DNA from: UMGS1279 sp045534095
GTDB lineage: Bacteria; Bacillota; Clostridia; Oscillospirales; Acutalibacteraceae
NCBI GenBank assembly: GCA_045534095.1
Contig: JAZSJA010000112.1
Coordinates: 1 to 24,994 of the forward strand
Length of the DNA: 24,994 nt
Reading direction: 5' to 3'
Positions 7,295-13,440 of the stretch are shown in pieces (position 1 is the stretch's first letter; each line of letters starts with the position of its first letter). Below the pieces are notes generated by a model, which saw only the letters and a program-made list of their open reading frames with translations, had not been told where the DNA came from and ran no database searches. Position numbers and translations under genes: made by a program.

Positions 7295-7324
7295 AAAAAA
7301 CCGCCACATCAATAGATGGGGCGG
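7295..7324 (-). terminator. TPP-riboswitch-linked terminator
   Basis: On the minus strand a 10-bp stem with one internal mismatch (arms 7301-7310 and 7315-7324, loop of 4) is followed by TTTTTTG. It lies between the TPP aptamer and the thiT start codon, so it probably stops transcription when TPP is bound. Confidence 0.8.
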
Positions 7325-7343
7325 AACCATTTTCTGTTAACAT

Positions 7344-7394
7344 CAAGCCGAAACTAAAGCTATAAGATGCTTTAGTTCAAGCGCTTTTGGCTTG
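7344..7394 (-). promoter_or_regulatory. Large hairpin in the TPP riboswitch expression platform
   Basis: CAAGCC (minus strand, 7389-7394) pairs with GGCTTG (7344-7349), enclosing a perfect 9-bp stem AACTAAAGC/GCTTTAGTT (7352-7360 with 7369-7377). It lies between the aptamer and the terminator and does not share its stem with either, so its role in switching is unclear. Confidence 0.5.
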
Positions 7395-7399
7395 GAAAA

Positions 7400-7509
7400 C
7401 ATCCCTACGTCGGAATTACCCGAATCAGGTTCCAGAGTTGGGCGGATTTGCCCTCTCAGCCATAAACGACAGAAATTCCGCGGAAAAATCGCCGTCTACA
7501 GCACCCCTT
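7400..7509 (-). promoter_or_regulatory. TPP riboswitch (THI element)
   Basis: Read on the minus strand: GGGGTGCT (5' side of P1), a long P3 arm, GGCTGAGAGGG, then GAACCTGATTCGGGTAATTC and CGACGTAGGGATG. CTGAGA, CCTGAT and CGTAGGGA are the conserved thiamine pyrophosphate aptamer elements. It controls thiT. Confidence 0.96.
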
Positions 7510-7527
7510 GTTTTGTTGTCAAGAAGC

Positions 7528-7556
7528 ATTATAATACAATATTCGATTTTTGTCAA
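7528..7556 (-). promoter_or_regulatory. Sigma-A promoter of thiT
   Basis: On the minus strand TTGACA (7551-7556), a 17-nt spacer and TATAAT (7528-7533), fully consensus. It gives transcription start near 7521, just upstream of the TPP aptamer. Confidence 0.9.
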
Positions 7557-7559
7557 GAA

Positions 7560-8315
7560 TCAATTTAAATAATTTAGCGGATCTACCGCTTCGCCATTAT
7601 TGAAAAATTCTAAATGGAGGTGGGGTGCGTCAAGGCACTCGTTATTTACGGTGCCAAGCTTGCCGAGTGTGGCTCCAGCCAAAACCACCTCGTTTTCCTT
7701 AACGGAAATCTCTTTTTGAAGACCTGCGTAAAGGACGGTTATTCCATTGCCGTGGTCAATTTTAACGGTATATCCTAAATCGGGATCCTTTTTAACCTCT
7801 AAAATTTTACCATCCCCTGCCGATTTAACTTCGCTTCCCGCAACGGCCTTTATATCCACACCTTTATGGAGTCGCATATCATTAAAGGTTACCGAATATT
7901 GTACCTCTGAGGCGCTGAATTTTTTTATAACCTCGCCTTGAATGGGGAATACAAAATAACTAGCCAGGGGTTCAACTTCGGGCTTTTCTAAGGTTGAGCT
8001 TGATTGTTCCTCTTTGGAGGATTGTTCCTTTTCATAAGAGTTTTCCTTAGATTCCTCTTGCTCCCGGCTGTTTATTTCATCTCGTTCGTCCTCTATTCCG
8101 CTCTGCTCCTTATTGGCCTTCGCTTCCTTTTCGAAATCAAAAGGCTCTTCTTTTGAATTTTGCTCTGCGGTATCGCTGCTTAAAATATTGTCGGATGGAG
8201 CCGAAGCCTTATCTATAGCCGTCCAAGCCGAAACGCCTATTGCGATCATACAAACGCCAAGCACAAAATAAAATCCTTTACCGTTTAAAAATCTGTTTAG
8301 TCTGTTATTACTCAT
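7560..8315 (-). CDS. spoIIQ: SpoIIQ-like membrane-anchored M23 (LytM) domain protein
   Basis: A 251-residue protein: basic N-terminus, one membrane segment (about residues 15-32, FYFVLGVCMIAIGVSAW), an acidic Glu/Lys/Ser-rich linker (about 48-115) and a C-terminal M23 domain (about 120-250). The zinc-ligand motifs HKGVD (His150, Asp154) and HLH (His232, His234) are present, but the position of the catalytic histidine in the usual YAH segment is Gly (VLYAGL). SpoIIQ bridges the forespore to the SpoIIIA channel. The architecture, reduced catalytic set and a sigma-F-like promoter (8363-8392) support this assignment. The ATG at 8315 is used; an in-frame TTG at 8348 lacks a ribosome binding site. 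A weak GGA lies upstream with a small CGGC/GCCG hairpin between it and the ATG. It could alternatively be another M23 morphogenesis protein. Confidence 0.75.
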   Translation of the reverse strand: MSNNRLNRFLNGKGFYFVLGVCMIAIGVSAWTAIDKASAPSDNILSSDTAEQNSKEEPFDFEKEAKANKEQSGIEDERDEINSREQEESKENSYEKEQSSKEEQSSSTLEKPEVEPLASYFVFPIQGEVIKKFSASEVQYSVTFNDMRLHKGVDIKAVAGSEVKSAGDGKILEVKKDPDLGYTVKIDHGNGITVLYAGLQKEISVKENEVVLAGATLGKLGTVNNECLDAPHLHLEFFNNGEAVDPLNYLN

Positions 8316-8362
8316 TTTTTTACCAATCGGCAAAAGCCGTCCTTTCAAAAAATCTTTTATAA

Positions 8363-8392
8363 TATTTTTAACGCTATAAGGGGATTTTATAC
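8363..8392 (-). promoter_or_regulatory. Candidate sigma-F-type sporulation promoter
   Basis: On the minus strand GTATA (8388-8392), a 15-nt spacer and GTTAAAAATA (8363-8372). The -35 matches the B. subtilis sigma-F consensus GYWTA exactly and the -10 matches GGNRANAHTW at all positions but one. No TTGACA/TATAAT pair with acceptable spacing is present. In B. subtilis spoIIQ is a sigma-F gene. Confidence 0.5.
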
Positions 8393-8447
8393 AAGATATA
8401 AACGTTTTTTGAAAATAAGATTTTTTGAATTTTCGAGGTTTTTGGGG

Positions 8448-8476
8448 TTGTATTATTACTGCAAAAAGTGTATAAT
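8448..8476 (+). promoter_or_regulatory. Sigma-A promoter of the FAD oxidoreductase gene
   Basis: TTGTAT (8448-8453), a 17-nt spacer and perfect TATAAT (8471-8476). Transcription would start only about 10 nt before the start codon, giving a very short leader that includes the AAAGGTG ribosome binding site only if initiation is at the upstream edge. Confidence 0.55.
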
Positions 8477-8493
8477 ACCAAAAGGTGATTAAG

Positions 8494-11319
8494 ATGTTTT
8501 TTGAAAATTCGCAAAATTATGAGTATTATGATTTGATTGTTGTCGGCAATAATCTTGCCGCCGTTGTTACGGCAGGAATTGTGGCAAAAAGTGGCAAAAC
8601 AGTTGCTCTTGTTTGCGAAAGCGAACTTCTTTTAAGAGAATATAGTGAGGGGTTACTGGGCTTTGTGAAAGAAAACTCCAACCTTTTTTCCCTTGTTAAG
8701 TCAATGGGGGCAGATCCTATTTTGGTAGGTGGAGAATATCAAATCCCCGCAGGAATGGCATCCAAAATCGCCCTTTCCTACTTAAAAGAAAACAATGTTA
8801 ATACATATTTAAAAGCCGCTCCCATAGGCCTTCTTAAAGAGTCGGAAAAGGTTTGCGGAATAGCGGTTGCTACTAAATTTGGTGCCTACGTAATTAAGGC
8901 GGGCTTTGTTGCGGATTTTGACGGAAGGATTTTTTATAACGGCAAAAAAGCAGGGGATGAGTACCTTTATGCCATTCAAATGAGTGGCGTTGATTTAAGC
9001 AACGCTAAAACCCCGTATAATATTGATGTCAGTTCAGACTCTCTTTGGGATGTTACTGTTCATAGTGATTGCCGAAGTGAAGACACCTGCCTTTTAACCT
9101 TTAAAACCAATGAAAGGCACACCCACAAGGCGGTAGAAAACGCAGTAGAATTTATAGATTTTCTTATAAAAAATAATTCAGATTTTGCAAATAGCGGTCT
9201 TATTAAATTTGCACTTTCGCCAATCTCATTAGAGGTTGGTTATAACACGCCCAAAAAGAATCTTCTTGAATTTAAGGCGGGAAATATTTTAAACGAGGAC
9301 GATTACTTAAATGCACTTACCTTTGCTACCGATTTAATAAACGGATTTTTGGCAAAATCAACCTTTACAGAACCCACCACCTTAGAAACTACCTATGGCG
9401 ATTTTGATTTAGCACCCCTTTTAACAGGGGAGGAATTGGACGAATTTTTAGGTGCTAAGCTTTTAAAAATAAATATGCCTGTTGAAAACGCACCCGTACA
9501 AAAAACAGGTCTTTTTATTGCAGGGCTCGGTGCCGGCGGTACGTCGGCAATGAAAGCTGCCTTGGATATGGGGTGTGAGGTAACGGGCGCCGAGGCTCTG
9601 TCCGTGCCGGGAGGCACAAGAGGTCAGGGTATGGTTTCGGCATTTTGGCATGGTTACCAAAATGGATTTGCGACCGAAAATGTTGCAAGCGTAAAGAGCT
9701 TTTCAAAGGCAAGTCTTGGCAAATCGGTACCTCCATACACGGCAGAAATGATTTATGATATTCGTTTTATGAAATCTGCCACCGTCTTTTATGAAAGTAT
9801 TGTTTTTGATGCCATAAAGGAAAATGGCAACACGGTTGGTGCACTTTTAGCCACTCCCGATGGAATTGTGAAAATCCTTGCTAAAAAATCCATTGACGCC
9901 ACAGGCGACGCCGATTTAGCCGCCCTTGCAGGGGTAGAATACCATAAAAACGGCGACCTTAGAGATAAGGTTACTCAAGGTTACTCCATTTGGGGTGAAG
10001 AAAAAATCGGCACCATGTTTAAGGATAGCCTTTATAAAAGTGACGAGGATAGTGTTTCAACCGAAAAATATAGCGAATTTTTACGCGGAATATATACTGC
10101 ACACCTAAAACAGTCTGATTTAGGCTTTTCGGCCCTGCTTACAGTTCGTGAATCCCGTAGAATAAAGGGAAAATACACCCTTAATATGAAAGACATTTTG
10201 CAGGGTAAAACCTTTGACGATACCATAACAGTTTCACTTTGCAAGTACGATGCTCACGGAATGGGTAGTTCTCCCGCCTATTATACAAATATTTTTAATG
10301 CTCTAAAAAGCAAACCCCTACCGGACGAGGTTTTAACAAGAATTCCCCTTAGGGCACTTTTACCCGAAAAAGACAGCGGTCTTATGGTGGTTTCCAAAGC
10401 TATTTCCGCCACTCGTGATGCGGGCTGCCTTATAAGAATGAATCCCGATATTCAAAACACGGGCTACAGCGGGGGAACTATTGCGGCAAACGCGGTGTTA
10501 AATAATCTGAGTTTTGATGCCGCCTATACAGATGAAATTAAAAATCTACTCACCGAAAAAAGCTTGCTCCCCGATTATTACAACCAAAAAACAGAACTTA
10601 ACGCCTGTGAACTAATAGAAAAAATTAAGTCGGGTGATTTGTGGGCTATAGCGGTTGCTACCACCTGCAATGAGTATCTTTCGGATTTTGAGAAAGCCTA
10701 TAAAGGCGAAAAAGGACTTGCTTTGGTTCTTTCCGCCCTTGGCAGCGAAATCTCATTTGATGATATGTTAAAGGAGTTTGAAGACTTTATAAATACCTAT
10801 TCAAACGAAAATAACAATGCGGAAAAAATCAAAAATCACGCAGTATTACTTTCCCGAATTGCCGCCAAAAATGAGGATAAGAAGTCGGCTTTCATTCCCC
10901 TGTTGAAAAAGGCTATAGAGGTTATAGATGCAGGTGGGGGATATGGAAATCCCGAAAAAGGAATTTACCAAAACAGTAAGGTAAGCAACCGAATTGTTCC
11001 TAATTTCAGGGCAATTATGGGTATTGTTATAGCCGCCGAAACAGTGGCAGATAAAGCTCTATCGGCTCCTTTAATGGATCTAAGCAAAAAGAAAAATATA
11101 AGTCTGTCAGATGGTGAGGAAATACATTCGGTTCAGCTTTATTTAAGAATTATGGCTGCCGCCGCAAGGTGCGGTGATGAGCAAGCCAAGTCGGAAATAG
11201 AGAAATATCTCTTTAACGGTCGCCTTTTCTTCAGAGAGTTTGTTAAAGAGGAAATAGAGACATTGAATACTGCCAAAACTGAGTTTTTACCTGTAGAACA
11301 AAGCGAATTTTGGATTTAA
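8494..11319 (+). CDS. Two-lobed FAD-dependent oxidoreductase with helical C-terminal region
   Basis: A 941-residue cytoplasmic protein with two dinucleotide-fold beginnings. The N-terminal one (about residues 13-40, YDLIVVGNNLAAVVTAGIVA) has lost the glycine-rich GxGxxG loop. The second starts near residue 340 (GLFIAGLGAGGTSAMKAA) and has it, followed by GGTRGQGM, DATGDADLAALAGVEY, RESRRIKGKY and a GYSGGTIAANAVL segment, which together match the FAD_oxidored family (PF12831 type). The last roughly 230 residues are alpha-helical and resemble HEAT-like repeats. Typical members have one FAD lobe, so the degenerate first lobe is unusual. Start chosen at ATG 8494, 6 nt after AAAGGTG, rather than the in-frame GTG at 8485. 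No operon partner is present and the substrate cannot be inferred. Confidence 0.8.
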   Translation: MFFENSQNYEYYDLIVVGNNLAAVVTAGIVAKSGKTVALVCESELLLREYSEGLLGFVKENSNLFSLVKSMGADPILVGGEYQIPAGMASKIALSYLKENNVNTYLKAAPIGLLKESEKVCGIAVATKFGAYVIKAGFVADFDGRIFYNGKKAGDEYLYAIQMSGVDLSNAKTPYNIDVSSDSLWDVTVHSDCRSEDTCLLTFKTNERHTHKAVENAVEFIDFLIKNNSDFANSGLIKFALSPISLEVGYNTPKKNLLEFKAGNILNEDDYLNALTFATDLINGFLAKSTFTEPTTLETTYGDFDLAPLLTGEELDEFLGAKLLKINMPVENAPVQKTGLFIAGLGAGGTSAMKAALDMGCEVTGAEALSVPGGTRGQGMVSAFWHGYQNGFATENVASVKSFSKASLGKSVPPYTAEMIYDIRFMKSATVFYESIVFDAIKENGNTVGALLATPDGIVKILAKKSIDATGDADLAALAGVEYHKNGDLRDKVTQGYSIWGEEKIGTMFKDSLYKSDEDSVSTEKYSEFLRGIYTAHLKQSDLGFSALLTVRESRRIKGKYTLNMKDILQGKTFDDTITVSLCKYDAHGMGSSPAYYTNIFNALKSKPLPDEVLTRIPLRALLPEKDSGLMVVSKAISATRDAGCLIRMNPDIQNTGYSGGTIAANAVLNNLSFDAAYTDEIKNLLTEKSLLPDYYNQKTELNACELIEKIKSGDLWAIAVATTCNEYLSDFEKAYKGEKGLALVLSALGSEISFDDMLKEFEDFINTYSNENNNAEKIKNHAVLLSRIAAKNEDKKSAFIPLLKKAIEVIDAGGGYGNPEKGIYQNSKVSNRIVPNFRAIMGIVIAAETVADKALSAPLMDLSKKKNISLSDGEEIHSVQLYLRIMAAAARCGDEQAKSEIEKYLFNGRLFFREFVKEEIETLNTAKTEFLPVEQSEFWI

Positions 11320-11329
11320 TAACTCCACG

Positions 11330-11387
11330 CCAAATAATCACCCTCAAACACAAAGGCTATCGAAATGGGTGATTGGTGATTATTTGG
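11330..11387. repeat. Nested inverted repeat after the FAD oxidoreductase gene
   Basis: CCAAATAATCACC (11330-11342) is perfectly complementary to GGTGATTATTTGG (11375-11387). The left arm can also pair as AATCACCC (11336-11343) with GGGTGATT (11367-11374), so two alternative stems exist. It lies 11 nt after the stop codon. No T-run follows on either strand, so it may act as a 3' stabiliser rather than a classical terminator. Confidence 0.6.
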
Positions 11388-11405
11388 AATAAAAAATACT
11401 AAAAC

Positions 11406-11498
11406 AAATTCGTTCCACAACCCTAATGGGCGCGGAACGAATTTTAACTATACATAATAAATTATGTCGCATTTGGATGAAACACCACGTGTTTCTTA
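11406..11498 (-). repeat. Three-hairpin 3'-UTR element after guaB
   Basis: On the minus strand, directly at the guaB stop codon, three hairpins follow: GAAACAC-GTG-GTGTTTC (11479-11495, perfect 7-bp stem), ACATAAT/ATTATGT (11452-11467) and AAATTCGTTCC/GGAACGAATTT (11406-11416 with 11434-11444). The last is followed by GTTTT and a T-rich stretch, so it is probably the guaB terminator. The first and last hairpins recur downstream of rny (14997-15317) in the same order and orientation relative to the gene. Confidence 0.75.
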
Positions 11499-13007
11499 TT
11501 TTACTGTGGTTACGGTAGCATCCTTTTGGATAACGTCATGAGCGCCACCCTCAACAATACTTGTTGCGGAAACAAGTGTGATTTTAGCCTTTTCTTGGAG
11601 CTCTTCAATGGTGAGTGCACCGCAGTTACACATGGTAGAACGAACCTTGCTAAGTGTAATTGCTACGTTGTCTTTAAGCATACCGGCATAAGGAACGTAG
11701 GAATCAACACCCTCCTCAAAGGAAAGCTTTTTATCGCCGCCAAGGTCGTATCTCTGCCAGTTTCTTGCACGGTTAGAGCCTTCGCCCCAGTACTCTTTAT
11801 AATAGGTACCGCCGATGCTAACTTTGTTTGTTGGGCTTTCATCAAAGCGAGCGAAATAACGTCCAAGCATTACAAAATCCGCACCCATAGCAAGGGCTAA
11901 GGTTAAGTGATGGTCATAAACGATACCACCGTCAGAACCAACGGGAACGTAAATGCCGGTTTCTTTAAAATATTCGTCTCTGGCTTTGCAAACCTCAATA
12001 AGAGCGGTTGCCTGGCCACGGCCGATACCCTTTGTTTCACGGGTGATACAAATAGAGCCGCCGCCGATACCAACCTTAACGAAATCTGCACCGCAATCAG
12101 CAAGGAAGCGGAAGCCTTCGGCATCTACTACGTTACCTGCACCAATTTTAACACTGTCACCGTAATGCTCACGAACCCAAGCGATGGTAAGCTTTTGCCA
12201 TTCGCTAAAGCCTTCGGAGGAGTCGATGCAAAGTACGTCGGCACCTGCCTCTATAAGGGCGGGAATACGCTCGGCATAGTCACGAGTGTTGATGCCGGCA
12301 CCTACAACGTAACGTTTGCTTGCATCTAAAAGCTCTAATTTATTATCTTTGTGATTTTCATAATCCTTACGGAATACAAAATGGCAAAGTCTGCCTTCTT
12401 TATCTACAATAGGAAGAGAGTTTAACTTGTTGTCCCAGATGATGTTATTTGCTTCCTTTAATGATGTACCGTCGGGAGCGGTGATGAGTTTGTCGAGAGG
12501 AGTCATAAAGTCGGATACCTTTGTTTCGGGCTCCATACGGCTTACTCTATAATCGCGGCCTGTAACAAGACCAAGCAATTTGCCGTTGGCGGTACCATCG
12601 TCGGTAATTGCTACGGTAGAATAACCGTTTTCCTCTTTAAGCTTCAAAACGTCGGCAAGTGTTGCGTCGGGACGAAGATTTGAACCGCTTACAACAAAAC
12701 CGGCTTTAAAGTTTTTAACTCTTCTAACCATTGCGGCTTCATCCTCAATAGACTGTGAGCCGTAAATGAAAGAAACGCCACCCTCTCTTGCCAAGGCTAC
12801 TGCCAATCTGTCACCCGAAACAGACTGCATTATTGCAGAGGTCATGGGAATGTTCATACTAAGGGGACATTCCTCTTTGCCTTTTTTGTATCTTACAAGG
12901 GGTGTTTTAAGGCTAACGTTAGCGGGTATGCACTCCGCAGATGAATAGCCGGGCACCAAAAGATACTCGTTAAAAGTACGGGATGGTTCAGAATAATAAA
13001 ATGCCAT
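11496..13007 (-). CDS. guaB: IMP dehydrogenase
   Basis: A 503-residue enzyme oxidising IMP to XMP with NAD, the committed step of GMP synthesis. The barrel begins with FNEYLLVPG and MTSAIMQSVSGDRLAVALAREGG. Two CBS motifs form the inserted regulatory domain (about 108-225, e.g. LLGLVTGRDYR and NSLPIVDKEGRL). The catalytic loop is GIGGGSICITRE with Cys320 as the nucleophile, and the flap carries the expected Arg-Tyr dyad (R419-Y420, in NWQRY). IDSSEGFSEWQ and SICITRE resemble the form with DSSQG and SICITQE known from eukaryotic enzymes more than the common bacterial DSAHG and SICTTR. RBS GGAGAG lies 8 nt before the ATG. It has its own promoter with a 45-nt leader and no visible purine riboswitch. 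Confidence 0.96.
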   Translation of the reverse strand: MAFYYSEPSRTFNEYLLVPGYSSAECIPANVSLKTPLVRYKKGKEECPLSMNIPMTSAIMQSVSGDRLAVALAREGGVSFIYGSQSIEDEAAMVRRVKNFKAGFVVSGSNLRPDATLADVLKLKEENGYSTVAITDDGTANGKLLGLVTGRDYRVSRMEPETKVSDFMTPLDKLITAPDGTSLKEANNIIWDNKLNSLPIVDKEGRLCHFVFRKDYENHKDNKLELLDASKRYVVGAGINTRDYAERIPALIEAGADVLCIDSSEGFSEWQKLTIAWVREHYGDSVKIGAGNVVDAEGFRFLADCGADFVKVGIGGGSICITRETKGIGRGQATALIEVCKARDEYFKETGIYVPVGSDGGIVYDHHLTLALAMGADFVMLGRYFARFDESPTNKVSIGGTYYKEYWGEGSNRARNWQRYDLGGDKKLSFEEGVDSYVPYAGMLKDNVAITLSKVRSTMCNCGALTIEELQEKAKITLVSATSIVEGGAHDVIQKDATVTTVK

Positions 13008-13059
13008 ATTTTCTCTCTCCTATTCTTTTGTGTTATAAAATTCCTATTATATTTAATTT

Positions 13060-13088
13060 ATTATAATATTTTGTTTGCCAATTGTCAA
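13060..13088 (-). promoter_or_regulatory. Sigma-A promoter of guaB
   Basis: On the minus strand TTGACA (13083-13088), a 17-nt spacer and TATAAT (13060-13065), fully consensus. The short leader from about 13053 holds no recognisable aptamer. Confidence 0.9.
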
Positions 13089-13213
13089 CAAAAAACTGCG
13101 TATTAAAAAGTATTAAAATTGAAATTTGTTGATTTTGTTGGTTTTTATATTATATGGTTAATTGCATTTAACAATATTTGCATCAATATCTAGTAAAAAA
13201 TTATAAATTCTCC

Positions 13214-13242
13214 TTGACATACACACTAAATAGGTATAAAAT
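13214..13242 (+). promoter_or_regulatory. Sigma-A promoter of rny
   Basis: TTGACA (13214-13219), a 17-nt spacer and TAAAAT (13237-13242); TATAAA is offset by 2 nt. Between this and the guaB promoter (13089-13213) I see only AT-rich sequence without further features. Confidence 0.75.
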
Positions 13243-13248
13243 AGTATG

Positions 13249-13440
13249 TGGTATATTGGGTCGATGGTGTTTGTTTAACCAGACGACTTAAAGTGTGATT
13301 TTTTGTGCTTTGGCGGGCATAAAGCCACACAAATATATCGGCCGTACGGCCAGAAGGCGGCAGGTGAAAACCCTGCCTACAACGCGAAACTTAATAGTAC
13401 GTATTAGGTATTCGCTTTATAATATAAGGAGGTGCAGTTA
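13249..13440 (+). ncRNA. Long structured 5' leader of rny, unrecognised RNA
   Basis: About 190 nt between promoter and start codon contain five consecutive helices. GTCG/CGAC (13260-13263 with 13284-13287) encloses GGT/ACC. GTGTG plus GCTTT (13293-13297, 13307-13311) pair with the contiguous AAAGC-CACAC (13321-13330) across a bulge. GGCCGTACGGCC (13340-13351) is a perfect palindrome. GGCAGG/CCTGCC (13359-13364 with 13372-13377) has a GTGAAAA-type loop. A 13-bp hairpin with one bulge and one G-U pair spans 13384-13415, ending about 10 nt before the ribosome binding site. It is locally much more GC-rich than other leaders here. It matches no riboswitch family I recognise; autoregulation of RNase Y through its own leader is a hypothesis. 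Confidence 0.45.

Noticed and set aside
13260..13290. Possible fluoride (crcB) riboswitch start, GATGGTGTT
   Set aside because: The downstream CTGATG and CTCC elements required by the family are absent and rny is not a typical target.
13340..13415. Part of the rny leader resembling the GGTGAAAA...CCTGC region of cobalamin riboswitches
   Set aside because: The conserved B12 box and the remaining core are missing, and rny is not a cobalamin gene; the likeness is probably a common hairpin-loop pattern.
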